Shown here: in pieces, positions 32,242 to 41,304 of the stretch | Layout: every line of letters starts with the position of its first letter | Position numbering within the stretch: position 1 is the first letter of the stretch | NCBI RefSeq assembly: GCF_011064545.1 | Contig: NZ_JAAMFG010000036.1 | Span: forward strand, 186,001-250,000 | Direction of reading: 5' to 3' | Length of the DNA stretch: 64,000 nt | Origin: Wenzhouxiangella sp. XN24 | GTDB lineage: Bacteria > Pseudomonadota > Gammaproteobacteria > Steroidobacterales > XN24 | Notes under the pieces: generated by a model | The model's input: the letters and a program-made list of their open reading frames with translations, nothing else | What the model was told of the DNA's origin: nothing | The model's database searches: none | Program-made: the position numbers and the translations under genes

Positions 32242-34755
32242 GTGGCGACTCTGTTCTGGTTCCTCCTGTTCGTCGGCGGCGCGATCGCGCTGGCCTATCG
32301 TCGCGTCAGCCTGGGCGTGTTCACCGCCTCCGCCGGCGCCGCCCTGCTCGCCTACACCATTTTCGGCAGCGGCGGCGTGTTGTGGACGCTGTTGTTGTGG
32401 GTGCTGTTCGCGGGCCTGGTGGCGCTGAACGTCGAGGACTTCCGGCGCGAGCGGCTGACCCGCCCGATGCTCAAGATGTACCGCAAGATGCTGCCCTCGA
32501 TGTCGCGTACCGAGCGCGAGGCGCTGGAAGCCGGCACGGTGTGGTGGGAGGGCGAGCTGTTCGCCGGCGTGCCGCGCTGGAACAAGCTGCTCGGCGCCCC
32601 CGCCCCGCAGCTCTCGGAAGAAGAGCAGGCCTTCCTCGACGGCCCGTGCGAAGAGCTGTGCCGCATGAACGACGAGTGGCAGGTGACGCACTCGCTGCAG
32701 GACCTCGCGCCGGAGACCTGGAAGTTCCTGCGCGAGAACGGCTTTTTCGCCATGATCATCCCCAAGCACTACGGCGGGCTCGAGTTCTCGGCCTATGCCC
32801 ACAGCCAGGTGCTGACGAAAGTCGCCAGCCGCAGCGCCACGCTGGCCTCGACGGTCGCCGTGCCCAACTCCCTCGGCCCCGCCGAGCTGCTGCACAAGTA
32901 CGGCACCGAAGAGCAGAAGAACCGCTGGTTGCCCGGCCTGGCCGACGGCACCGAGATTCCCTGCTTCGGCCTCACCAGTCCGCGCGCCGGCTCGGACGCC
33001 GCCTCCATCCCCGATACCGGCGTCGTATGCAAGAAAACTGTCGATGGCGAGGAAGTCCTCGGCCTCCGCATGAACTTCTCCAAGCGCTACATCACCCTCG
33101 CGCCGGTCGCTACCGTGGTCGGCGTGGCGTTCCGCCTGTTCGATCCCGAAGGGCTGCTGGGCGATGAGAAGGACCTCGGCATCACCCTGGCGCTGGTCCC
33201 CGCAGGGACGCCCGGCATGGAGATCGGCCGCCGCCACCTGCCGCTGTCCGTGCCGTTCATGAACGGCCCGATCGAGGGCAAGGACGTGTTCGTGCCGCTG
33301 GACGCCATCATCGGCGGACCGAAGATGGCCGGCCAGGGCTGGCGCATGCTCATGGAGTGCCTGTCGGTGGGCCGCTGCATCTCCCTGCCATCCAACGCCA
33401 ACGGCGGCGCCAAGGCCGGCGTGTTCGCGACCGGGGCCTACGGACGCATCCGCAAGCAGTTCGGCATGCCGATCGGCCGCTTCGAGGGCGTGCAGGAAGC
33501 GCTTGCACGCATGGCCGGCCTCGCCTACATCGTCGACGCGGCCCGCAGCGTGACCATCGCGGCCGTGGATGCCGGCGAGAAGCCGGCGGTGCCCGCCGCG
33601 ATTCTGAAGTACCACTGCACGGAAATGGCCCGCGTGGTCGCCAACGACGCCATGGACATTCATGGCGGCAAGGCGATTTGCATGGGGCCGGGCAACTATC
33701 TCGGCACCGGTTACGACTCGATCCCGGTCATGATCACGGTCGAAGGCGCGAACATCCTGACGCGCAGCCTGATGATCTTCGGCCAGGGTGCGATCCGTTG
33801 CCATCCCTTCGTGCTGAAGGAAATCCATGCCGCCCAGGACCCGGACCGGGAAGCCGGGCTCGAGGCCTTCGACCAGGCGCTGTTCGGCCACATCGGCTAC
33901 GCCTTCTCCAATGCGGCGCGCGCCTTCGTGCTCGGCCTGACGGGGGCGCGTGGCGCCGACAGCCCGACGCGCGGCCCGACGCGGCGTTATTACCAGCACA
34001 TCGGCCGCTTCAGCGCCGCCTTCGCGCTGGTCTCCGATACCGCCATGCTGACGCTCGGCGGGGCGCTGAAGAAAAAAGAGATGCTCTCCGCGCGGCTGGG
34101 GGACATCCTGTCGAACCTGTACCTCGCCTCGATGGTGCTCAAGCATTTCGAGAACCAGGGACGTCGCGAGGCGGACCTGCCGCTGGTCGAGTGGGCCAGC
34201 CGCTTCCTGCTGTACCGTGCCCAGGAACAGTTGCACGGTTTCCTGCGGAATTTCCCGGTGCGTTCCGTGTCCTGGCTGCTGCGCTTCATCGTGTTCCCGC
34301 GGGGGCGCGGCTTCAGCGCGCCGCGCGACCGGCTCTCGCGGCGCATCGTCGAGGGCGTCATCAACCCCGGCGAGATGCGCGACCGTCTCTGCGAGGGCGT
34401 CTACCGCACAGTGGAGCCGGGCAACCCGCTCGGCCTGCTGCAGGAGGCGATGGAGCTGTCGATCGAGGTGGCGCCGCTGGAGAAGCGGGTCCGCAAGGGC
34501 GTCAAGGAAGGCGCCATCACCGCGCTCGATTTCGCCGGCCAGCTGGACGAGGCGGTCGCCGCGGAGATCCTGACGACCGAAGAGGCCGCACGGCTGCGCG
34601 AGGCCGACGAGAAAGTCATGGCCCTGATCCATGTCGATGATTTCGCGCCGGAAGATTTGAAGCCCTTGGTGCAGCCGCCCAAGCCCGCTGCGAAACGCCG
34701 TCGCACGACGACACGGCGCAAGGAACCCGCGTCAACCGTGTCGGACGACGTGTAG
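32242..34755 (+). CDS. fadE: Acyl-CoA dehydrogenase FadE type with DUF1974 tail
   Basis: This 837-residue enzyme catalyses the first step of beta-oxidation. It has two N-terminal membrane helices (LFWFLLFVGGAIALAY, VLWTLLLWVLFAGLVAL), a central acyl-CoA dehydrogenase domain (about residues 130-500; PCFGLTSPRAGSDA, MNFSKRYITLAPVA, IHGGKAICMGPGNY) and a C-terminal DUF1974 domain, the E. coli FadE layout. The start is GTG at 32242 with GAGGGG upstream. A TATATT element lies at 32174-32179, followed by CAAACGCTTG, a weak half-palindrome that might bind a fatty-acid repressor. The C-terminal tail is Lys/Arg-rich (KRRRTTTRRK). The gene starts after the mdh hairpin. Confidence 0.92.
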   Translation: MATLFWFLLFVGGAIALAYRRVSLGVFTASAGAALLAYTIFGSGGVLWTLLLWVLFAGLVALNVEDFRRERLTRPMLKMYRKMLPSMSRTEREALEAGTVWWEGELFAGVPRWNKLLGAPAPQLSEEEQAFLDGPCEELCRMNDEWQVTHSLQDLAPETWKFLRENGFFAMIIPKHYGGLEFSAYAHSQVLTKVASRSATLASTVAVPNSLGPAELLHKYGTEEQKNRWLPGLADGTEIPCFGLTSPRAGSDAASIPDTGVVCKKTVDGEEVLGLRMNFSKRYITLAPVATVVGVAFRLFDPEGLLGDEKDLGITLALVPAGTPGMEIGRRHLPLSVPFMNGPIEGKDVFVPLDAIIGGPKMAGQGWRMLMECLSVGRCISLPSNANGGAKAGVFATGAYGRIRKQFGMPIGRFEGVQEALARMAGLAYIVDAARSVTIAAVDAGEKPAVPAAILKYHCTEMARVVANDAMDIHGGKAICMGPGNYLGTGYDSIPVMITVEGANILTRSLMIFGQGAIRCHPFVLKEIHAAQDPDREAGLEAFDQALFGHIGYAFSNAARAFVLGLTGARGADSPTRGPTRRYYQHIGRFSAAFALVSDTAMLTLGGALKKKEMLSARLGDILSNLYLASMVLKHFENQGRREADLPLVEWASRFLLYRAQEQLHGFLRNFPVRSVSWLLRFIVFPRGRGFSAPRDRLSRRIVEGVINPGEMRDRLCEGVYRTVEPGNPLGLLQEAMELSIEVAPLEKRVRKGVKEGAITALDFAGQLDEAVAAEILTTEEAARLREADEKVMALIHVDDFAPEDLKPLVQPPKPAAKRRRTTTRRKEPASTVSDDV

Positions 34756-34779
34756 CCCGGGCCAAAAAACCGGGGCGCC

Positions 34780-36096
34780 GTGCAAGACAGCAGCCTCATC
34801 TACGAGGTCACGCTCGAGCCGGACCCCGAGATCCTGGGGGACTTCGAGGCGTGGCTCGAATACCACGTCGATGAGATGCTCGAACTGCCGGGCTTTACCG
34901 GCGCGACCATTCACAAGGCGGAAAACCCGGACACGGGCGCCCCGTTGCGCGTCGTCCGTTACGAGTTGCTCGACCGGCCGGCGCTGCAGCGTTACCTGGA
35001 GGAACACGCCGCCCGGATGCGCGCGCAGGGTATCGAGCGCTTCGGCGGACGGTTCCGCGCCAGCCGGCGAATAGTGTTCGAGGGCCGCGACGCGGCGCTG
35101 ACCGATGCGCGGCCCTGCCCGAATTGCAGCGAGCTCCTCTGGGGCCAGTACTGCGCGAACTGTGGCCAGCGTGCACGCACGCGCATGATCACCTTCTGGG
35201 AACTGGTCAAGGACGCCGGCGACCTGGTGGCGTCGCTCGACTCGCGTCTCTGGCGCACCCTCGGCCTCCTGATGTTCCGTCCGGGCCGCCTGACGCTGAA
35301 CTATCTCCAGGGCCGGCGGGCCAGTTACGTGCCGCCCGCCCGCCTCTTCATCGCGACCAGCATCGTGTTCTTCTTCGTCGCATCGCTGAACACCCAGGTC
35401 GAGTTCGGTCCGGGGGACGTGGTCTACGAGGCACAGGACGGTTTCGGCGAGGTCGAGGCGCCGGACGCGGATGGTCCCGATACGCCCGCGACACCGGAGG
35501 CAACCGAAGCACCGGACACCGAATCCGACAAAGGCACCGATATCGAGGGAGAAGTCGGCGGCATCCATTTCGACGGCGACTGCAACGTCGACTACTCGGA
35601 TGTGCCGGACTGGCTCGTGCGGCTCGTGCCCGAGCAGCGCGCCGAGGACATATGCGAACGCATCACGGCGGATCGCGGCCGCTCATTCTCCCAGGCGTTG
35701 CTGAGCAACGTGCCCGCGATGATGTTCCTGTTCCTGCCGCTCATGGCGCTGGTCATGAAACTGGCCTATCCGCTGTCCGGGCGGTATTACGCCGAGCACC
35801 TGCTGTTCCTGGTGCATTACCACTCGTTTTTCTACCTCCTGAATCTTTCGGTGATGCTGCTGCGCCGGGTCAGCGAACGGGACTTCTTCCCGGCCTTCCT
35901 CGAGATGCCGATCGGGCTGCTGATCGCCGGCGCGTTCGTCTACATCCCGATCTACCTGTTCCGCGCCATGCGCGTGGTCTACGGCCAGGGATTCTGGCTG
36001 ACGGCGTTCAAGTACACATTGCTGGCCATCGCCTACTTCCTGGCGTTGCTGACGACCTTCCTGGGCCTGCTGCTCTACACGGCCGTGACGCTGTAG
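34780..36096 (+). CDS. DUF4286-DUF3667 fusion membrane protein with zinc ribbon
   Basis: This 438-residue protein joins two families. Residues 1-105 match DUF4286 (YEVTLEPDPEILGDFEAWLEYHVDEML...), a ferredoxin-like domain usually found as a separate small protein. A zinc ribbon follows (CPNC...CANC, residues about 112-128), then a membrane domain of the DUF3667 type with about five helices, interrupted by an acidic linker (residues about 225-265, rich in Asp, Glu, Pro and Thr). GTG at 34780 is the start, 24 bases after fadE. It may sense or recruit a cytoplasmic partner at the membrane; function unknown. Confidence 0.7.
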   Translation: MQDSSLIYEVTLEPDPEILGDFEAWLEYHVDEMLELPGFTGATIHKAENPDTGAPLRVVRYELLDRPALQRYLEEHAARMRAQGIERFGGRFRASRRIVFEGRDAALTDARPCPNCSELLWGQYCANCGQRARTRMITFWELVKDAGDLVASLDSRLWRTLGLLMFRPGRLTLNYLQGRRASYVPPARLFIATSIVFFFVASLNTQVEFGPGDVVYEAQDGFGEVEAPDADGPDTPATPEATEAPDTESDKGTDIEGEVGGIHFDGDCNVDYSDVPDWLVRLVPEQRAEDICERITADRGRSFSQALLSNVPAMMFLFLPLMALVMKLAYPLSGRYYAEHLLFLVHYHSFFYLLNLSVMLLRRVSERDFFPAFLEMPIGLLIAGAFVYIPIYLFRAMRVVYGQGFWLTAFKYTLLAIAYFLALLTTFLGLLLYTAVTL

Positions 36097-36170
36097 CGGA
36101 TTGCCCCGGGCCGGTCACCGGTGCATCATCGTCCACCCTGCGGCGGAAACGCACGCGCGACCACGTTGCC

Positions 36171-37970
36171 ATGTACGCAAGCTTCTTCGGCCTCAACGAG
36201 AAACCGTTCTCCATCACGCCCGATCCGCGGTACCTGTACCTCGGGCGCCGGCATGCGGAGGCGCTCGCGCATCTCCTGTACGGCATCACCGAGAGCGGCG
36301 GCTTCATCCAGTTGACCGGCGAGGTCGGGACCGGCAAGACGACCGTGGTCCGCAGCCTGCTCGAGCAACTGCCCGAACACGCGGAAGTGGCGCTGGTGCT
36401 CAACCCGCGCCTGTCGCCGGCGGAGTTCCTGCTCACGATCTGCGAAGAGCTGCATGTCGAGGTGCCGGACCGTTCCAGCCCGAAGGCCGTGGTAGACGCC
36501 CTCAACCGGCACCTTCTCGAGGCCCATGCCGCGGGGCGCCGCGTCGTGCTGATCGTCGACGAGGCGCAGAATCTATCCGCGGACGTGCTGGAACAGATCC
36601 GGCTGTTGACCAACCTGGAAACGGCCAAGCAGAAGTTGCTGCAGATCATCCTGATCGGGCAACCCGAGCTGCGCGAGGTGCTGGCGCGCAGCGACCTGCG
36701 CCAGCTGGCGCAGCGCATCACCGGCCGTTACCACCTCGAGCCGCTGGAGGCGGACGAGCTGCGCGCCTACGTGCGCCATCGCCTCGAAGTCGCGGGCAGC
36801 CGCGCCGAGCTGTTCACGCCGGGTGCGGTCAAGGCCCTGCACCATCATTCCGGCGGCGTCCCGCGGCTGGTGAACGTGATCGCGGACCGGGCGTTGCTCG
36901 GCGCCTGGGCCAGGGAGGAGACCGTCGTCTCTCCCGCCATGGCGCGCAAGGCGGCCAGCGAAGTCTTCGGCGAACCCCGACGGCGAAGCCGCCGGCGGGT
37001 GCCGCTCGCGGCGTTGTTGATGCTCGGCATCGCCCTCGCCATTCTCGCCGGGGTCGGGACCGCGCTGCTGCGCGAGCATTTCGCGAGCCCTGCCGGCATA
37101 TCGACCGTGCAATCCACCGGGGTGCCGGAGGCGGCGAACAGCCGTGCCATGGTCCCGGCGAGCGGCGCGGCGCCGGTTCCGGCGCTCGGCCTTGCCGAGC
37201 CGGCCCGGGACGATGAGCCCGGCGGCGCATCCGCTGCCGGGATCGCTCCCGTCAGCGCCGACGATGCCGGCCCCGCCACGCCCGATCCCGCCGCCATGGC
37301 GCATCAAAACCCCGCGGCGGAAAGCGTTCCGGTACGCGAGTCCGCCCCTCCCCTGGCGGAACGCCTGGCGCTCGGCGAGCTGGCGACCGGGACGGACCAG
37401 GCCTTCACCGCCCTGCTGGGCCGCTGGCAGCTGACGTACCGGCCGACCGCGGGCCCGGCCTGCGAGCAGGTGGCGGCCCAGGGACTGCAGTGCCTGCTGC
37501 AACGCGGCACCTGGGGAGAACTGGCGGCGCTCAACCGGCCGGCCATCCTGGTGCTCAGCGATCGCGACGGTCGCGAACACCAGCTGGTGCTCAACCGGGT
37601 CAGCGACGGCATGGCGGAACTCGTCGCCGGACAGCAGGCGATCACCGTGCCCCTCGGCGAACTGCTCACGTTGTGGTTCGGCGAGTATCTGCTGCTGTGG
37701 CGGGCCGAGGCCGGGGACGGCCGAGTCCTGGCGCGCGGCGCCACCGGCACCGACGTGTTGTGGCTGCGAAGGGTCCTCGGCGAATTGCGCGGTGCGCCGG
37801 TACTGCCGGCAGACTCCCGGACTTACGACCCCGGCCTCGAGGCGGCAGTGCGGGAGTTCCAGCGCAGCCGGCGGCTCGCAGCAGACGGCATCGCGGGGGC
37901 GATGACCCTGATCTCGGTGAACGAAGCGCTCGACCTCCCCGGCCGGGAGCGCCTGCAGGACGACACCTGA
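36171..37970 (+). CDS. exeA: ExeA-like AAA ATPase of type II secretion assembly
   Basis: This 599-residue protein opens with the ExeA/GspA hallmark MYASFFGLNEKPFSITPDPR. Walker A GEVGTGKTT is at residues 50-58 and Walker B VVLIVDEAQ near 124-132, followed by the arginine-finger region RLLTNLE. A membrane helix lies near 277-300, then a periplasmic Ala/Pro-rich linker and a C-terminal peptidoglycan-binding domain (about 520-590, YDPGLEAAVREFQRSRRLAADGIAG). With GspB it inserts the secretin through peptidoglycan. The start was set at the ATG 36171 by the family motif; the frame is open further upstream, inside the previous gene. It is one base before gspB. Confidence 0.9.
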   Translation: MYASFFGLNEKPFSITPDPRYLYLGRRHAEALAHLLYGITESGGFIQLTGEVGTGKTTVVRSLLEQLPEHAEVALVLNPRLSPAEFLLTICEELHVEVPDRSSPKAVVDALNRHLLEAHAAGRRVVLIVDEAQNLSADVLEQIRLLTNLETAKQKLLQIILIGQPELREVLARSDLRQLAQRITGRYHLEPLEADELRAYVRHRLEVAGSRAELFTPGAVKALHHHSGGVPRLVNVIADRALLGAWAREETVVSPAMARKAASEVFGEPRRRSRRRVPLAALLMLGIALAILAGVGTALLREHFASPAGISTVQSTGVPEAANSRAMVPASGAAPVPALGLAEPARDDEPGGASAAGIAPVSADDAGPATPDPAAMAHQNPAAESVPVRESAPPLAERLALGELATGTDQAFTALLGRWQLTYRPTAGPACEQVAAQGLQCLLQRGTWGELAALNRPAILVLSDRDGREHQLVLNRVSDGMAELVAGQQAITVPLGELLTLWFGEYLLLWRAEAGDGRVLARGATGTDVLWLRRVLGELRGAPVLPADSRTYDPGLEAAVREFQRSRRLAADGIAGAMTLISVNEALDLPGRERLQDDT

Positions 37971-37971
37971 C

Positions 37972-38775
37972 ATGTCGCTGATCCTCGATGCACTGCGGAA
38001 ATCGGAGCACCAGCGGCAGCGCGAAGGCGGGCCCGGGCTCGCGATCGTGCCGGAAAGCACGTCCCCCCGAAGGCCGGGTCCCTGGACGCTGCTGCTCGGC
38101 GGCCTGCTGCTGCTCAACCTCGTGGTCATCGCGGCGGTTTTTCTTTTCGACGGCGACGAGGCGGGACCCGTGGTCGCGGATCCGCCGGCGGCTCCCGCCC
38201 AAGGTGTCACGCGTGCCGCTCCCACGGCATCGACCGGGCCGCGCACGGTTTCACCTGTCGGCGCGAACTCACTGCCGCCGGCGGGCGAGTCGACGCTGCG
38301 CAGCGCCCCGGTAACGCTGCCGACACGGCCACCCCGCAACGAGGTGCGCTCACTGACGACCGAGACCGCCCCGCGCAGCAGCGCCGCTTCCGCGGAGCCC
38401 CGCCGCCCGGAAGCGTCGTCGACTCCGCAGTCCGGCTCGGTGGCCCGCGGACCGGACACGACCGAGACGTCCGGCTCCGGCTCGACCGCGTCAGGCCCGG
38501 CGAGGACTTCGCCAGGCACGGACCGCCAGGCCGGCGAGGACGCCCGGCTGCCGCGTTTCGCCGATCTCGTCGTGCGCGGGGAACTGGCGGTCCCCAATAT
38601 GCATATCGACATCCACGTCTACAGCGCCGTGGCCGATGAGCGATTCGTGTTCATCAACATGCGTCGTTACAACGAGGGGCAGAAAACGCAGGAAGGCCCC
38701 GTCGTCGAGCGCATCGTGACCGACGGCGTGGTCATGGAACACCAGGGCCAGCGTTTCTTCATGCCCCGGGACTGA
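37972..38775 (+). CDS. gspB: General secretion pathway protein B
   Basis: This 267-residue protein starts with the GspB/ExeB signature MSLILDALRKSEHQRQREG, has one membrane helix (about residues 36-58), a long Pro/Thr/Ser/Ala periplasmic linker and a conserved C-terminal domain (about 195-265; LAVPNMHIDIHVYSAVADERFVFINMRRY, FFMPRD). GspA/ExeA and GspB/ExeB form an inner-membrane complex guiding secretin assembly. It starts one base after the exeA stop. Core type II secretion genes are not in this window. Confidence 0.9.
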   Translation: MSLILDALRKSEHQRQREGGPGLAIVPESTSPRRPGPWTLLLGGLLLLNLVVIAAVFLFDGDEAGPVVADPPAAPAQGVTRAAPTASTGPRTVSPVGANSLPPAGESTLRSAPVTLPTRPPRNEVRSLTTETAPRSSAASAEPRRPEASSTPQSGSVARGPDTTETSGSGSTASGPARTSPGTDRQAGEDARLPRFADLVVRGELAVPNMHIDIHVYSAVADERFVFINMRRYNEGQKTQEGPVVERIVTDGVVMEHQGQRFFMPRD

Positions 38776-38779
38776 CCGG

Positions 38780-39481
38780 CTATTCCGGGGGGACCGGCTC
38801 GAGCAACGCCGCGTCGTCATTCGCGGGACGGTTCACGCGCCGGCTCACGGGCCAGGCCTCCAGTGCGTCGTCCGGCGCGGGCGCGAGCACGGCCTGCAGC
38901 ACGTCCGAAGACGCCGCACGGTCGAGCCAGGTCTCGCGGCCCGCGGCATCCAGGATCACCGGCATCCGGTCGTGCAGCGGCCGCATGAAGCCATTCGCGG
39001 CGGTCGTGATGATCGTGCAGGTGTGCAAGGGTTCGCCCCCGTCCGGCGACCACGTCTCCCACAGCCCGGCGAGGGCCAGCGGCTGTTCGTCCGCTGCGCG
39101 GATGAACCACGGCTGCTTTCCGGAGCCGCTTTTCCGCCATTCGAAAAAGCCGTCGGCGGGCACCAGGCAACGGCGCCGGCGGAACGCCGCACGAAAGGCC
39201 GGCTTGTCGCTGACGGTCTCGCCGCGGGCATTGATCATGCGGTTGCCGATGGCCGGATCCTTCGCCCAGAAGGGTACGAGGCCCCAGCGGGCCGTCGACA
39301 ACATCCGTAGCGGCGACGCCGACGTGTCGCCTTCCTCCGGCGCGGACCAGCGCACGATGGGCACCCGTTGCGTGGGGGCGATGTTATAGCGTGGTGCGAA
39401 GTCACCCGCCGTGGACTCGACGGCACCGAACAGGCGGGCTACGGCCTGGGTCGGCGTGAAGAATGCGTAGCGGCCGCACAT
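38780..39481 (-). CDS. yedK: HMCES/YedK-type abasic-site processing protein
   Basis: This 233-residue SRAP-domain protein forms a thiazolidine crosslink to abasic sites in single-stranded DNA through its N-terminal cysteine. The family features are MCGRY (Cys2 nucleophile after Met removal), NIAPTQ, WGLVPFWA, INARGE, FRRRRCLVPADGFFEW (active-site Glu) and LHDRMPVIL (active-site His). No SOS box is recognised upstream. It follows the ABC-2 permease by one base on the same strand, so it is likely co-transcribed with an exporter operon, an unusual neighbourhood. The older name is SOS response-associated peptidase. Confidence 0.92.
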   Translation of the reverse strand: MCGRYAFFTPTQAVARLFGAVESTAGDFAPRYNIAPTQRVPIVRWSAPEEGDTSASPLRMLSTARWGLVPFWAKDPAIGNRMINARGETVSDKPAFRAAFRRRRCLVPADGFFEWRKSGSGKQPWFIRAADEQPLALAGLWETWSPDGGEPLHTCTIITTAANGFMRPLHDRMPVILDAAGRETWLDRAASSDVLQAVLAPAPDDALEAWPVSRRVNRPANDDAALLEPVPPE

Positions 39482-39482
39482 G

Positions 39483-40256
39483 TCACTCGCGGGTGCCCGT
39501 GCCCCTGTTCAACAGGTACAGCGAAAAACCGTACAAGAGGGCGATGGCGACGAAGATGATGCCGTAGGCGGTGCCGATCGGGATGTCGGACGTGCCGAGC
39601 ACACCGTAGCGAAAGGCGTTGACCATGTAGAGGATCGGGTTGGCTCGCGACACCCCCTGCCAGAACTCGGGCAACAGGGAGATCGAATAGAACACGCCGC
39701 CAAGGTAGGTCAACGGCGTGAGCACGAAAGTCGGGACGATGCTGATGTCGTCGAACTTCTTGGCGAACACGGCGTTGATGAAACCGCCCAGCGAGAACAC
39801 GATGGACGTCAATACGACGGTCGAAAGCACCACCCACGGATGCTGCACCTGCAGGCGCGTGAAAAACAGCGCGACGATGGTGACGATGGCGCCGACCATC
39901 AGGCCGCGGATCACGCCGCCCGCCACGTGGCCTATCAGGATCAGGGAGTTCGGCATCGGCGAGACGAGCATCTCCTCGATGTGGCGGCCGAACTTCGCGC
40001 CGAAGAAACTGCTGACGACGTTGCCGTAGGAGTGTGTGATCACCGCCAGCATGATCAGGCCGGGGGCGATGAACTCCATGTAGTTGAAGCCGTCCATCTG
40101 GCCGATGCGCCGCCCGATCAGGCTGCCGAAGATGATGAAATACAGCGTCATCGTGATCGCGGGCGGGACGATGGTCTGGACCCAGATCCGCACGATGCGG
40201 TTGTACTCCTTGATGATCAGCGTCGAGAGCGCGTACCACTGTTCGCGGAATTTCAT
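39483..40256 (-). CDS. ABC-2 type permease, YadH type
   Basis: This 257-residue permease has six predicted helices and YadH-like motifs: REQWYALSTLIIKEYNRIVRIWVQTIVPPAITMTLYF at the N-terminus, SSFFGAKFGRHIEEMLVSPMPNS in the first cytoplasmic loop, and a C-terminal NAFRYGVLGTSDI. With the ATPase encoded 12 bases upstream it forms a YadGH-type exporter of unknown substrate. The abc permease stop is one base from the yedK start. Confidence 0.87.
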   Translation of the reverse strand: MKFREQWYALSTLIIKEYNRIVRIWVQTIVPPAITMTLYFIIFGSLIGRRIGQMDGFNYMEFIAPGLIMLAVITHSYGNVVSSFFGAKFGRHIEEMLVSPMPNSLILIGHVAGGVIRGLMVGAIVTIVALFFTRLQVQHPWVVLSTVVLTSIVFSLGGFINAVFAKKFDDISIVPTFVLTPLTYLGGVFYSISLLPEFWQGVSRANPILYMVNAFRYGVLGTSDIPIGTAYGIIFVAIALLYGFSLYLLNRGTGTRE

Positions 40257-40268
40257 CGCCGGGTCACC

Positions 40269-41198
40269 TCAGGCCGCCCGGCCGTCGGTCTTCTGGTCCA
40301 CCAGGCGCATGAACAGTTCCTCGAGGCGATTGGTCTTGTTACGCATCGAGGCGATCCGGAGCCCGGCCGCGCTGAGTTCGGCAAACAGCGTGTTGATGTC
40401 CTGCCCGGCGGCCACGTCGACCTCCAGCGTGTTGGCATCGCGGAGTCGTGCCGCATATCCGTCGAGCTCCGGCGCCGCAGCAAGCTCCGTCTCCAGCGTC
40501 AGGACAAAAGTCTCGACCTGCAGCTTGCGCAGTACGCGGCTCATGCGGTCGTTCTCGATGATGCGTCCCTGGTCGATGATGGCGACATTGCGGCAGAGGT
40601 TCTCGGCTTCTTCCAGGTAATGGGTCGTGAGGATGATCGTGACGCCCTCGCCGTTGACCTTGCGCAGGTAGTCCCACATGGAACGGCGGATCTCGATATC
40701 CACGCCGGCCGTCGGCTCGTCGAGAATCAGCAGCTGCGGCTCGTGGACGAGGGCGCGTGCGATCATCAGGCGCCGTTTCATGCCCCCGGACAGCGAACGC
40801 GCGATGTCATGGCGACGATCCCACAGCTGCAGTTCGCGCAGGTATTTCTCCGTGCGCTCGAGGGCCACGCGGCGCGGCATGCCGTAATAGCCGCCCTGGG
40901 TCGCGACGATGCTCTCGACCTTCTCGAACTGGTTGAGGTTCAGTTCCTGCGGCACCAGCCCGATGCACGCCTTGGCGGCCGAAAAATCGCGGTCGATATC
41001 ATGACCGAAGACCGTCGCCTGCCCGCCGGTCTTCGTGACGAGGGAGGTAATGATGCCGATGGTGGTGCTCTTGCCGGCGCCGTTCGGACCGAGCAGGGCG
41101 AAGAAATCCCCCTGCTCGACGCTCAGGTCGATGCCTTTCAGGGCCTGTACGCCGTTCGGATAGGTCTTCGCGAGTTGCTTGAGTTCGAGGGCTTTCAT
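40269..41198 (-). CDS. ABC transporter ATPase, YadG type
   Basis: This 309-residue ATPase has Walker A GPNGAGKST (near residue 40), Q-loop VPQELNLNQFE, signature LSGGMKRR, Walker B LLILDEPTAGVD and H-loop TTHYLEEAE, plus a roughly 80-residue C-terminal domain typical of YadG. The start was placed at the ATG 41198 (MKALELKQLAKTY), which fits the family; an upstream in-frame ATG at 41237 adds 13 residues without similarity. First gene of the operon ABC ATPase, permease, yedK. Confidence 0.88.
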   Translation of the reverse strand: MKALELKQLAKTYPNGVQALKGIDLSVEQGDFFALLGPNGAGKSTTIGIITSLVTKTGGQATVFGHDIDRDFSAAKACIGLVPQELNLNQFEKVESIVATQGGYYGMPRRVALERTEKYLRELQLWDRRHDIARSLSGGMKRRLMIARALVHEPQLLILDEPTAGVDIEIRRSMWDYLRKVNGEGVTIILTTHYLEEAENLCRNVAIIDQGRIIENDRMSRVLRKLQVETFVLTLETELAAAPELDGYAARLRDANTLEVDVAAGQDINTLFAELSAAGLRIASMRNKTNRLEELFMRLVDQKTDGRAA

Positions 41199-41304
41199 CG
41201 TGTGCCTGGTCATCGGGCGGCATGGCGCGCGGAACACGCGACCGGAGAGTCCGACCTAAACCGCTATTCTAGCAACCTTGGGCGAGGCGCGATGGGATCC
41301 GCCG

